Shown: in pieces, positions 34,180-45,154 of the stretch | Layout: the number at the start of each line of letters is the position of its first letter | How positions within the stretch are numbered: the stretch's first letter is position 1 | Assembly (NCBI GenBank): GCA_008508345.1 | Contig: QNGE01001329.1 | Span: 110,503 to 174,502 of the forward strand | Length of the DNA: 64,000 nt | Direction of reading: 5' to 3' | Source: Paragonimus westermani | Taxonomy: Eukaryota > Platyhelminthes > Trematoda > Plagiorchiida > Troglotrematidae | Position numbers and translations under genes: made by a program | Notes under the pieces: generated by a model | Databases searched by the model: none | The model's input: only the letters and a program-made list of their open reading frames with translations | What the model was told of the DNA's origin: nothing

Positions 34180-36389
34180 GTGACTTGAAAGCGTGCAGTT
34201 AGAAATGTCATAGGATGCTCAAGGGACAATCAAAAGACACTCGGATAGGGTCAGCGGACACTCATAGGGCGGTCTTAATGGTTGGGTGAATATTCTACAA
34301 GAGCGGAATTTCAATCTTTCCGTTTCTATTGGTCCATCAAGTTTCTGGAGCACTACCATCTGATTCTAATCGGAATAAACTTGAATCCACAAAGCAAAGG
34401 GGGAATAATGTACCATAAGCATTACGAGGACATTCAGTTGGTGACATTGAAGGTGCAGATGCGACAGTTAAGTCGATAGGACAAGTGTTGCTACATAACC
34501 ATCGTAACCAAAATTACGTTTATCAGCGGAAACTAAAAAAAGTGAAGAACTCATGAGCGATATGAAGTAACAATATACATCCTTATACGACAGCAAAATA
34601 TGAGATCAACATTTACCACGTTCGCGATGTATGTTTCTGAATGTTTCGCCACCACTTTTAATACGTGGATACCTACATAATCAGCTCTCATGAAAACTTG
34701 AAACAGATATAATAAATTATGTGACGATCCGACGGAACGTAGACATCATTCCGACCAAAACTCTTGACTTCTAATAGCCGTCACTGCCAGCATCAGGCGA
34801 TCGCACTGCAAAAGGAAGTTTGAAGTGACTTGCCGTATTAATACGGTGAAATTCCACCGTTCCCACGAAGCCCAAACATGCAACCATACATAGCATCGCA
34901 TAAGAGAACCGCGCGTGAAAAAACCTTGGCTCTTTATTGCATTGAAAACCTTCAAACACAATACTGTTGGGAAAATATCAAAAAACGGTCGTGTTGGTTG
35001 CGTACGGGTACGTTGTATAAGAATATGGAATGCGGCCATATCGTCTACGCAAAACATTTATAATAAAGAAATAATTATGGAACAATTAATGCTTCTATTT
35101 CATTAGAAGTTTGAATATGAGTACCTCGAAAATGAAACAGACGGTCGGACCGACAACACATACCAGAACCTGGCCACCAATTCAAATCGCCGGCTCAAAT
35201 AGACCTTGAGAGTTTAGAGATATTGACGGAATAAAACAAACCAACTAAAGCAGTCTCTCCAACGGTACACACAAATGGGGAGTGAATGTCAGTTCGTAAT
35301 GTTTTTTCACTTTTCTACTTCTCATGTTTTCAGTTGGTATCCGAGCAGTCATTTGGTGGTCGTACAAACTGAGGCGGGATAATTTCCCGTTAAATACTGG
35401 AGTGCAGTTGAAGTAGTCCATTTCGATTAGATTTGTCACGAACAGCCAAGTCAATAAGCATATTGGTCTCGATTTCTTTGCAATTTCTGTATTTTATGAA
35501 AAATGCTTAGTTTTTTGTAAGCAGGAAAGAAGTTATCGTAAAGAGCAAACATTCCGCAAAGAATCGCCTCCTTTGGGTTAATCCGTGAATTAGCATAGCC
35601 ATTCTGCTAACCGGGTCGACCAGTGAAAGTAAGAAAAACTTGACAGTGTGCATCCGCACATAGTCGTTCTAGTTCAGTGGGTAACTGAAAATTTAATGGG
35701 TTGACAGTGCTAGGAAATTCATACAAGCAAGAAATATAACGATACGTGCACAAAGGATTTGGCCAGACTAACCCGATCATCGCTCACAGTTGGCCTAGCT
35801 TTCACATCCCTGTGTAATTTTTCGCCATCTGCATTCAAAATAACGCAATATAATTTATGGTGGATGGAGAAATCTCATCAGCCCCTAGGCGTAGGTCTTC
35901 TCGACATCTTGCAACGGTTTGGAGCATGCACGGATACGATCCTAAGGCATTCTGTCTAAACAGTCAATTGAGTTATAGGTGTGATAGTGTGTAGGAAGCA
36001 CGTACGAATACGGGTGGTGAGCGTACGTGTTCTAGAAACTCGGGAAAGGCCCCAGAGCACTGAAGTATCTTTGAATTCGAATACGGTCCACTCGTTTGTA
36101 AAAATTTCCGCAAACGTAGGAGATTCAGTGAGATCTTTGAGTCCTTTTATTCGGTTTTCGTGTTTTAGAACACCAGTCCTCATTCTTCTTCAAAGAGTTA
36201 CTTATTCAGACTAATATGTTCTATTATTTGAAATATATTCGGGTATGTTATGTTTTTCGTGATGTGGTTCACCAGCTTCGCTAACGTCTGCAAAAATTTG
36301 CACTGCTGAAATCTTGCTGATGAACCCGGCTTCCCAGTTATGCAGATCACAAGAGCGGTATATACCCTGGTTTCAGTGAAGTCATGTAG
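34180..36389. other. no gene recognised
   Basis: Short frames only. The overlapping pair at 34746-35106 has open frames on both strands without a recognisable family. No clear LTR or repeat boundary was found. Confidence 0.45.
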
Positions 36390-36835
36390 TCACTTCGTTC
36401 GGGTCGTTTCTTATTCCGGACGCTCGCTTCGACCAAGTGCACGATTACCTTGTTGGAACCTTGCCACCACCGAAAGGCTTCCGATATCTTTTTACACGTA
36501 TCGATGGGTTTAATCGGTGGTCAAAAGTTTCCCAATCTGTGACATCGCCACTCAAAACCTGGCGACAGCTTTCGTGGTCGGGTGGATTTCACAATTAAGC
36601 ATGCCATCCATTATAATTACAGACCGCGGCTCCCACTTCCGGTCTCATCTATTTGAGCAACTATTACGTCACCTTAGAATTCGACGGATTCATACCACGA
36701 CTTACCACCCACAGTCCAACAGGATGGGAGAAAAATTGTACCGAACATCAAAGGCTGCTCAGACTACTGAAGTGAAGTCAACAGAGAACGCCCCACTTGA
36801 AAGGTTACGTAGCATAACCTTGCCTAGCTAGATTG
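36390..36835 (+). pseudogene. Ty3/gypsy retrotransposon integrase fragment
   Basis: The retroviral-type integrase core is readable. A first frame gives GTLPPPKGFRYLFTRIDGFN, then after a frameshift near 36520 comes FPICDIATQNLATAFVVGWI, then MPSIIITDRGSHFRSHLFEQ and IRRIHTTTYHPQSNRMGEKL. TDRG-F and YHPQSNGMVER-type blocks hold the second Asp and the Glu of the DDE triad; here the Glu region reads NRMGEKL. This matches the CsRn1-type gypsy clade common in flukes. The fragment stops after about 60 further codons. It is inactive, and no gag, RT or LTR is attached. Confidence 0.85.
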
Positions 36836-37870
36836 CTCAGAAAACATTAACCAATGATACTGAAGCCCATGATGTTATTATATCATCAGATATAGGTTTG
36901 AAGGCGAATGGAAGCCCTACGGGTAATCGCCCCTTGTCTGTTTAATAACAACTTGAGTTACAGCGCTTTTTACCTATAGGCAAGCAACCGCAAACCTAGC
37001 CATATTTAAGTGATAGTTGTCAGAAACCTTGGTATACCACTTGTCCGGCAGGTCATCACAGTCGCTCCGACTAGAGAGTATGTTTTGCTTTGAATTCAGT
37101 GAAACCCAGTTCACCCAGCGTGTTGGGCCTGTTGAAGTAGGCACTACACTTGTTTAAATAAGCAGGTCCCTGGCATTCGTTGACAGTCACTACCAAATAG
37201 CTTGACCTTTGAGGGATGGACAGGTGGACTCGTCAAACAGCGGTGAACTAGCCTACCACGTAAGTGGCAGTATGAAAAACCGTCGTTTGCTTGACGAGAT
37301 GCTGTTTCAGGTTCCTATCAAAAATGGAGAAGTACATCGGCGTTAAACAAGCCGAACTAACTCCTGTGCTCGATACAGAGAAAGAGCGATAGTCTATTTG
37401 GTACCTACCGCGCCAACCACTGGTCAAATTTATAGACCACGAACATGCAGCAGTCAGCCAGTACTCGTTGACACTAAAATGTTTTGACACTGCGGCTACC
37501 CTGGTAGTCGGCAGTCTATCGGAACTGATCCAACAAAATGAAAACCCGGTCAGTGATCACTACCGATAATCGATCGACAATGAAAAGCCGAATCTCAGCG
37601 CGCTGACCCCGTGTATTATAACCAACTCTGGAGAATAGAGTGTACAGAGAAATACGTCAAGCTAGCAAGGCACGAAGCGAGTTGTGGTTTTGGCCCCGGC
37701 CCGGATGTTACAAAAAGAGTAGCTTAACTACAACAAAAGCAGGTGCGAAAACAGAATCATAGAAAATGTACAGATAAACGCGACTATCAAAATATTATTT
37801 ATTATAGTCACTACAAATCCCACAATCGTGATTTTCATTTTTGGTGCCTGTCTGTTTAATCCTTTAAGTC
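36836..37870. other. no gene recognised
   Basis: Spacer between the gypsy integrase and the BEL/Pao fragment. The frame at 37248-37490 (minus) is unrecognised. Part could be the 5' region of the BEL element, but I cannot show it. Confidence 0.4.
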
Positions 37871-39110
37871 ATGATTTCCGCTCCGTGGAGTTTTGACTCG
37901 TTTAAAATCAGTTACATATGCATGTGTGATCAGAATGTACGAAATCTTACCCCGGAGATCATCGCATGGATTGCATCTTCACAGTGTTTCATTCAAGTTC
38001 ATCAAGGGAACAAACTGGTTCAGACTAAAATATGTGAAACCCACCAAACTTAGAGTAGTTATTGATTGCTGTACTGAACGCCACAGTATATCTTTGACTG
38101 TCCAACCACTTAGTGACGATGATTTGATAAACAACCAGTGAGGTGTGTTTCTGTGCGTTGAGCTGATGTATAGAGACGGGTCTATTTACTACCACTGGGT
38201 GTTTGGAAGTTCAAGAGTAGCTTTCATGCGTGTTGTGAGTTCATCTCGGATGAACTTGACAGTGGTTTATTTTGCTGCCAAGCCGACCAACTACGTCGAA
38301 AAAGATTTGCTGAAGGAAGCTAGATCCGTAACGTTGTGGACGGACACAAGCATCGTTCTTCATATCGCTTGCATTACCTCCAGTCGAGTTGGAAAATTTG
38401 TCGCCAGTAAAATATCATCAACACACTACCTGTCTAGTCCGGACTACTGCCGGCAAGTGGAGAGCAAACAGAACCCTACGGACTTAACATCCCAGTGTAT
38501 GCACCAGACAAACCAAAAAGCAAGAATGCGGTTTGATGACCCGGAATTCTTGTGGAAAGATCAAGTTATACGTCTTTCATGGCCTGAAGACTTCAGTGGC
38601 AGGATGGCAGAGTTGAGACCAAAGCAACAGGCACCAGTGTTCACCACCCTAAGGGGAGCTAGTTGGTTCCATTGCCTCTCGTTATGTACACAGAGTGCTT
38701 TGCTACAGAATATTGCACGGTTACGCCGAATTTGTGTTTATGTAATTCCTTCCCATTCCAGACGCTACTACTGTCTACCGATGCTGTGATCTATCTCATC
38801 AGACAATGCGCTCACTGCGACCATCCCAAACTTGACGCAAAAATGGAGACAGGCGCAGCATTTAGCTGGCGTTTTCTGGTCTCGATAGCTCAAGAAAAAC
38901 CTCCCTAAAATTCAGAAAGGGGAAAAATGGACAACGGAATTTCCAGATCTTGCGGCTGTGGTCATAGTGCTGATGATTAACATGGCAGTGTCAAGTGGGC
39001 AATGAATCATGGAGGTAGTTGGTTAGCCGATTGCTGGGGAAGACGGAGTGGAGAAGGAAGCCATAGTGACAGTCCAAATCAAGCGCAAACTAACTTCAAA
39101 ACTGAAGCGT
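37871..39110 (+). pseudogene. BEL/Pao retrotransposon pol, internally deleted
   Basis: The first block (about 37990-38140) reads TKLRVVIDCCTERHSISLTV and then LSDDDLINN, equivalent to the BEL RT segment with VVFDCAA and the LLQGPDL-N signature. The next frame (38145-38789) begins with WVFGSSRVAF, which in BEL elements lies well after the RT active site, then VTLWTDTSIVLHIACI (RNase H), then SKQNPTDLTSQ and DDPEFLWKDQ (Pao domain: NPADDASRG and GPEFLW). The catalytic YVDD part of RT is missing between blocks. The C-terminal part beyond 38790 is broken, with a VQIKRKLTSKLKRRPSNLI-like tail near 39080. Sinbad-type BEL elements are known in schistosomes. The copy is dead. Confidence 0.85.
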
Positions 39111-39865
39111 CGACCCTCAAATTAAATTGTTTACCACCATTCCACCATTCACTAGTGTATTTTCACCTTTTTATCTGTTGTTTTTTTCTTCGGGCGGACC
39201 CAAGGAGTGTTCATTCTGAAAGGTCATTTAAAAATTACGTTCAAAGCACTAAAAACAAGATTGAAAGTACAATGATAGAATGCCCGCTGGAAAGTTCGAG
39301 ATGCCAAACGTCTATATCCTGCATCGATCGGCTACCAACCCACGACATATGGCCTGCATAATATGAACCTCTACTACTCCGACGCTTATACCTCATCGGT
39401 AGAACTATTGTATTGTATACACTTTATATATATTCCTATATACTGATTGCATTAAATACTGGCTAAATATGTGTCACATTCTTACATACAACATAGTCTG
39501 AATTGGTGCTAAAACCTCACGTTTGAACTCTCCTGTTCTTCTTCATTTTGTACCGCCTAATTGAAATGCTTACGCTACTAGACTATCGATTGATATTTGA
39601 ACGCGAGACGGAAATTAATACGTGTGCACGGACTGAATTCGAAGTGGTTATTCTTACAGTGTTACTTGCTCCTCCATTTAGACCACTACGTCAGCGTTGT
39701 GCGGGAAGATCCTGAGTCGACGGACGGTTGGACAAGCAAGGAGGACAGTTGTGCTTAAACGTAACTTCCTCATGCCTCCCTCATACGTCTACTCTGGTAC
39801 CGCTGTATGTTGCGTAGTACATCATTGTGCACAAGCTCTCTCTGCTCTTTTGTTATGATGTTACA
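39111..39865. other. no gene recognised
   Basis: AT-rich DNA with a TATATA run near 39423-39441. No exon or repeat was identified. Confidence 0.4.
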
Positions 39866-40167
39866 ATGACTGCACGGGAGCAAAATAAGCTAATGCTGGC
39901 CGAGTATGAAGTTAATTTTTGCCATTCGGTAACTTTATCACATGAGCCTAATGGGTCCCTTGGATTAATCCAAATCCAAATCAAAGGGGGTCTGGACATA
40001 ATAAAACTCCATGCTTTCCTTTATAATGTATCAGCTGCTACATTGATTCAGAACGTACGATCTGGAAAACTTGACATCATAGGTCAGCACGAGAAAATTA
40101 CCGCAAAAACGTTGGTCAGCTCTACCATGATGGAGGCGGGTGTTGTAGCATTTGTTGCAGACGATTT
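39866..40167 (+). pseudogene. PDZ-like ORF interrupted by gypsy LTR
   Basis: From ATG at 39866 the frame encodes about 100 residues before the LTR at 40168. The pattern VTLSHEPNGSLGL, then IKGGLD, then VSAATLIQNVRSGKLDII and finally EKITAKTLVSSTMMEAG resembles the PDZ succession: GLGF-type carboxylate loop, GG, an SAA-x-GxIxxGD segment, then a Thr-rich helix and an AGxVxF strand. Each piece is weak alone. The reading frame continues into the LTR, so the translation beyond about 40167 is not native. It could be a host exon or retrocopy disrupted by the insertion, or an unrelated ORF. Confidence 0.25.
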
Positions 40168-40470
40168 TGTAGCGACCATATTTATTTATTTATTGCTAAC
40201 TTCCTTAAAGTTACAGATAGCATTTGTACTCTTTCTCCTACCCACATTTTGTGTGCGCTTGAACATTTGTTTGAAAGAGTGTGGTTACCGGCATGCCACC
40301 CGCGCACTCGAACGTTCGGCTCCGGTGCATGCTCGCTTGACGTTCTACTGTAACAACATTTCATCTCGCTGTTCGCTCGCTCTCGTCGATTTCACGTGTC
40401 GGCAAGATATTTCTTGTCTACTCGTTGCGTTGTTCGTAACGGACCGGCCATAGCCCGTCTGAACTCTACA
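40168..40470 (+). repeat. 5' LTR of gypsy element
   Basis: A 303-bp segment starting TGTAG and ending CTACA, giving five-base inverted termini in the TG...CA form. It is followed three bases later by a TGG-starting primer-binding-site-like sequence, and then by gag. No 3' LTR is present because the element is cut at 42473. Confidence 0.65.
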
Positions 40471-40473
40471 AAC

Positions 40474-40490
40474 TGGTGAGCCCGGGTTAG
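40474..40490 (+). promoter_or_regulatory. putative tRNA primer-binding site
   Basis: TGGTGAGCCCGGGTTAG lies three bases after the LTR end. It begins with TGG, the complement of a tRNA CCA end, as required for priming minus-strand synthesis. The specific tRNA was not determined. Confidence 0.5.
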
Positions 40491-40610
40491 ATATACATCA
40501 GTGTACACCTGAGTTCATTTTTTCTCTTCTCATCACTTTTTGGGTGCGTATAATGTGTATATAGTGCACACATATAAATTTATATATCCGTTTCCATTCG
40601 CTTGGTCGCT

Positions 40611-41300
40611 ATGGTCACTGAAATAGTCGAGTCCGAATTCTTGTCTCCAGCATCGTTGATCACGCTAGCTGTTCCCGCTTTTGGGATCTCGATCCAGAGC
40701 TGTGGTTCGCTGTGTTGGAAATAGAGTTCGGCAACCGGCGCATAACAAAAGATTCGGACAAGTTCTCGCAGCTTATACCGCATCATCCCCGAAATATGCT
40801 GAACCTGATTAGTGACAACTTACTAGGGTCAACAAGCGATCGTTATGAGTCCGCTAAGCAGACGATTCTTAAAGAAACACAGCCATCCGGTAAACTGCGT
40901 TTGGAATAACTGTTCCAACGGCTACAGTTGGAAGACAAGAAACTATCGGTAATTCTTCGGGAGATGTGACATATAGCAGGCAAGTCACAGTTGCTCGAGT
41001 CGTTTTTGCAAGAGTTGTGGATACAAAGATTGTCTGATAACACACAGGGGCTACTTTTCGTGTTACCCTCACTTTTGTTAAGTGACCTAGTGATTTCGGC
41101 GGACGCAATATCTGAGCGTTTCCGAGGCACAGGGCAGCCAGCAGTAGTTGGGCAGATAGTTAACTTCAACAGTCCGGCGGATCATTTGTCGGCCACGAGG
41201 AACGCCGAAACAGCAAACCTGCGCGAAGCATTGGTATGCTGTGAACACCACCCTCCAGAAACAAACGCCGAGATAGCTCAGTTGTGGCGTGAACTGGCTC
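40611..41300 (+). pseudogene. gypsy gag, degraded
   Basis: Starting at ATG 40611 and shifting frame near 40710, fragments include VLEIEFGNRRITKDSDKFSQ (usual form FxxxEAxFxxxxItxqxtkF), then a LRLEQLFQRLQLEDKKLSVI region near 40890-40960 and FLQELWIQRLSDNTQGLLFV near 41005-41065. This is the gag capsid-like pattern of metazoan gypsy elements (FLxRLPxxVQ). An in-frame stop lies near 40968, at the REM-H junction. Inactive. Confidence 0.75.
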
Positions 41301-41599
41301 ATCTTCGATCCAGCATTAAACGTAATAGGTTACCGTCTAGATGTCCTCCAACGCACGCCCGATCACCGCCCGGAATAAAAAACTGTCAATGTTTCTTGGT
41401 ATCATGAGACGTATGATGAAAACGCTAGACGATTTCGATCGCCATGTTGCCGTCGTGCAAACAGACGTTTGGACCAGCAGGCTGGCGTGTTCTAGTGACG
41501 ACAGCCGCAGGCCAGTCAAACGACAGTCGTCTTTTCTTTCTGAGGGACTTAACCTTAAAAATGCTTTTTTGATCGACGCACGTGCAGAGGTTGGTGCTA

Positions 41600-42425
41600 T
41601 CCAGCATCCAGTAACAAATGCGCGATCAGAATCCGGCACTACTATCCGAACTGCAAACGGTACGCCCATTAGAACCTTCGGTCGTCGGCTGTTGAATTTA
41701 AACTTCGGTCTTAGAAGCTATTCCCCTGGTTTTTCCTTGCGGCCGATATACCTTCTCCTATCGTTGGTATCGACTCACTCCGACATTTCAATTTACTGGT
41801 CGACGCACGTCAACCGCGTTCGGTCGATACCTCGACAAAACTAAATGTTCGGGGCGAGCCGTCGCACGCGGCTGTGATCATTCTTATGCTAGCCAATCCC
41901 CTAGGTTGCGAGCCTTATGGGAAACTTTCATCCGAATTGTCTCAAGTGATTCACCCCGCTAACGAACTCTCGACCGTGACAACCGACGTCGCGCATCACA
42001 TTGCCACACCAGGGCCTCCAGTTCGATGTTGTCCACGCCGCTTAGCTGCCGATAAGCTGAAAATTGCCTGAGCCGAATTTGAGCATATGCTCCAACTCGG
42101 CATTATCCGTCCGTTTAGTAGTCCGTGGGCTTCGCCATTGCATATGGTGCTTAAAAAGACCGATAACGACTGGCGCCCGTGTGGCGACTACCGAGCGTTG
42201 AAAAACGCAACCACTCCCAATAGGTATCCAGTTCCTCACATTCAGGAGTTGACGGCAAATATGTCGAGGAAACAGATATTCACAAAAATCGACCTAGTGC
42301 GCGCTTACAACCAGATTCCCGTAGCCCACGAAGACGTCCCAAAGACAGCAGTCATAACACAGTTCGGAATTTTCGAATTCTTTGGCATGCCGTTTGTTCT
42401 GGGCATTGCCGCTGAGACTTTCTAA
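41600..42425 (+). pseudogene. gypsy protease region and reverse transcriptase N-terminal half
   Basis: The protease end is visible as GTPIRTFGRRLLNLNFGLR followed by an FSLRPIYLLLSLVSTHSDIS stretch. A linker follows with HHIATPGPPVRCCPRRL. After a stop, the RT begins MLQLGIIRPFSSPWASPLHM, then DWRPCGDYRALKNAT, RYPVPHIQELT, IFTKIDLVRAYNQIPVAHED (RT motif A, Asp present) and TQFGIFEFFGMPF. The YVDD catalytic motif would follow but the frame stops just before it and the element is cut at 42473. Short internal stops mark it as dead. Confidence 0.9.
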
Positions 42426-42472
42426 CGTTTTATTCACGACGTGTGTAGTGGACTGGACGGTGTTTATTCGTA

Positions 42473-42473
42473 N
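42473..42473. other. single unknown base at duplication breakpoint
   Basis: The N lies exactly between the truncated gypsy element and the inverted duplication that starts at 42474. It probably represents an unresolved assembly gap of unknown true size. Confidence 0.8.
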
Positions 42474-44372
42474 GTAGAAATTAACGCACTTGATCTCATT
42501 TTAGAACAGTGAATGTAGGAGAACATTGGACGGGTGCACGGTTGCTCGATCGAATCACTGTCTGACGGCCCGCTGTGAATAAATCACTACTAGAGGTTGT
42601 GGACATCATGAAACATCCAGAATCAACGGACTGTCCATAAGGTGAACAAATTCGCTGTGGAACGTTGCGTTCCGAGGTAGCAACCTTAACATTGGGGGAA
42701 AAATACGAGCATCCATATTTCAGGGCTGTCGCTAAACCAACGTTTCGGTCATCTGTCTTTAACGGGAAATATCTGTTTCCACTTTGCCCCATAGCATGTG
42801 ATTCGTTCAGGTTAAAGGACTAATGAGCTGCAGAGCAATATTAGAAAAACCTGTTGGGCCATTCAAATTGATATCCAGAAAATGACATGGACTTATTTTT
42901 GCCTGGAACTTAAATACATTATTTCAAACAATTTTACCGCTCGTGTACGCAAAAACGATCATTGCATTAGAGTGAGCCTAGATGAGATGTGTCAAATAAG
43001 GTAAATTAGTGTATTTTACCAAGCAGTACAACAATATCCGTTGGCAACTGATAAGCTGGCGTGCCCCTTCTACTGTTTCACCGCACTGTCGAATGATCGA
43101 AAGCCCGGGATACTGACGTTTAACATGGCGATGCGTATCTAAACTTGTCAGTCAGTGGTAGATGCACAAAATTTCTGGGTGAAGTTTGGGAACAGACTGA
43201 CTTACTGAAAAGTGTGTGGCGAATCTGAGTATTTAAGAAGAACCCAATTGCGATTGCTCTGGGTTTCGGCTAAATACTTGTCAGTGCCCGGAACGGCACG
43301 CGCAGGCGCGACAAGCATTCCATCAGCTAAGCTACGAGGATAGGCCATCGGATCAGAAACTTCATAGTTGGATGCAGTAGCTCACCACAATCTCCACCTC
43401 ATATGGAATCCGCCAAATGTCTCAGCGAAATGACCGTCTCAGTGGGAGTATTTAAACAGATCACACTGGAATCGAACAACTGCATTGTTTGGTGTTAACA
43501 CTGCATTGCGGATAAGTCGGACAGCAGATTTGATGAGTTAGGAGCGTCCCAGATGCAAAATTTTTGAGCTTCGTCTCAGTCCATCTACAAAACTTGCCGA
43601 CATGCGGAAAGGCTTCGCAGGTGATCTGATGGAACGCTTTCCACATCAGAGCATACTGCATATGTCGATGGTTCGATTTAAGTAGAGGCCTACAATCTGC
43701 TAGACCCAGGGAAATACAAGCAGGGCACTACCTATGTATGGTCAGAGAATTCGTATCCAGATAAACTTTCCAGGTGGTCCGCCTGCAAAGTAAACGATAA
43801 ACACAGATTTCAGTCTTGTTCGACCTCATCGATTGTGCATACTTCGGCCAAGGCCATTGCTTAACTTCGGCTATTTTGTTTACGAGACGGAAGTGAAAAC
43901 TGCAATGCCAGCAACCCCACACAAGACATCTATACGTATACGAGGAAGTTCCTGCAATTCACATCAACTGGTTCTCCGACGTCTAGTAATGAGACGGACA
44001 AGTCTACCTAAATCAGCAGGAAACCAAATAAACCGAAATGAGAACAGAGGTCATGGAAGGCGGATACATATACGTTATAACGTGGATTCAAAGTAGAAGG
44101 CCATTTAAAGTCTATTACAACAGGTCCTTCGCTGCCTCACACTGGCCCCAGCGGACTTGATCGCTACAAGAAGACATGCGCTGTTTGTAGTGACCACGGT
44201 ACACACACAGTTCACGATAGAGGTTCGCTTGTCCCAGTGGTTTCAGAAACATGGACTCACTAAGCATCTATGCGTTCACTAGAATTCAGGGAAATGAGGA
44301 GTTAAATGGAACCAAACCGAAGCAGATCTGTTTACATGATCATTTCAAATGAGGTGATTGCTGATTGCAGCG
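42474..44372 (-). repeat. inverted duplicate of 44871-45154 and 48574-50190
   Basis: Read on the minus strand, 44372 down to 42756 matches 48574-50190 with equal length (1617 bp), and 42757 down to 42474 matches 44871-45154 (284 bp). ORFs translated from the two copies are identical where compared (the 64-, 66- and 87-codon frames). The two blocks that are 3.4 kb apart and in the other order on the plus strand are directly fused here. No gene is recognised in either copy. Confidence 0.9.
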
Positions 44373-44870
44373 TCTCTCTGGTGCAAATAAATCGCCGATG
44401 AGAACAAGCTAGCTGCCCATGCAATGATGGAGTCGTATTTAGCCGTTACGATTGAAAGCAAGCGACGATGACCGATTCAGTATTTGAAGTGGTCCGTCGT
44501 CCATCTATTGGCCACCAAGCTTCCGACTCGAGGGCTTGCTCGTTTTAGGACCACATCGCATGCACTGATCGGGACCTGTTTTCCAAATGTAGAATACGCT
44601 ACACCACGATGCTTCTTGCTCGTATGGACAGAGGAGTAGCATGCAATTTCTCATAGTGAGTACTCCGTTGTTCAATTGAATGAATTGAATTGACTTTGCT
44701 CACCATTCGAAAAAGTTTGAAGATGACGCGTATAAACATGGCTGACAAACTTTCCCTCATGATATCCCAAAGTGGGTAGGAAAGAAGATGGGTACATTGA
44801 GATCAAACTCCAAAATTTGGTTGCTGAGATTTCCATCTTAATTGGCCATCACACTCTGGTGCTTCTGAAT
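44373..44870. other. spacer between duplicated blocks
   Basis: About 500 bp without recognised gene or repeat. Confidence 0.5.
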
Positions 44871-45154
44871 GACAGATGACCGAAACGTTGGTTTAGCGAC
44901 AGCCCTGAAATATGGATGCTCGTATTTTTCCCCCAATGTTAAGGTTGCTACCTCGGAACGCAACGTTCCACAGCGAATTTGTTCACCTTATGGACAGTCC
45001 GTTGATTCTGGATGTTTCATGATGTCCACAACCTCTAGTAGTGATTTATTCACAGCGGGCCGTCAGACAGTGATTCGATCGAGCAACCGTGCACCCGTCC
45101 AATGTTCTCCTACATTCACTGTTCTAAAATGAGATCAAGTGCGTTAATTTCTAC
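44871..45154 (+). repeat. 284-bp block, inverted copy at 42474-42757
   Basis: From GACAGATGACCGAAACG to TTAATTTCTAC, equal in length to and apparently identical with the reverse complement of 42474-42757. It contains an 87-codon frame of unknown identity. The copy at 42 kb ends against the N. Confidence 0.9.

Larger units (their letters stand above)
40168..42472 (+). mobile_element. Ty3/gypsy LTR retrotransposon, 3' truncated at an N
   Basis: The order 5' LTR, primer site, gag, protease region, RT is preserved, with multiple stops and frameshifts. The element ends abruptly at the N at 42473, shortly after the start of the RT palm, and the following DNA is an unrelated inverted duplication. 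The RT sequence type matches the CsRn1-like clade. The integrase fragment at 36390 is a separate partial copy. Confidence 0.85.

Noticed and set aside
39827..40453. 208-codon ORF taken as one gene
   Set aside because: Its second half is the gypsy LTR (40168-40470), so the continuous frame is a chance read-through. Only the first part is considered.
42496..44096. Duplicated frames of 64 to 98 codons as conserved genes
   Set aside because: They recur only because the DNA block is duplicated; no motif, start context or splice structure supports them as genes.
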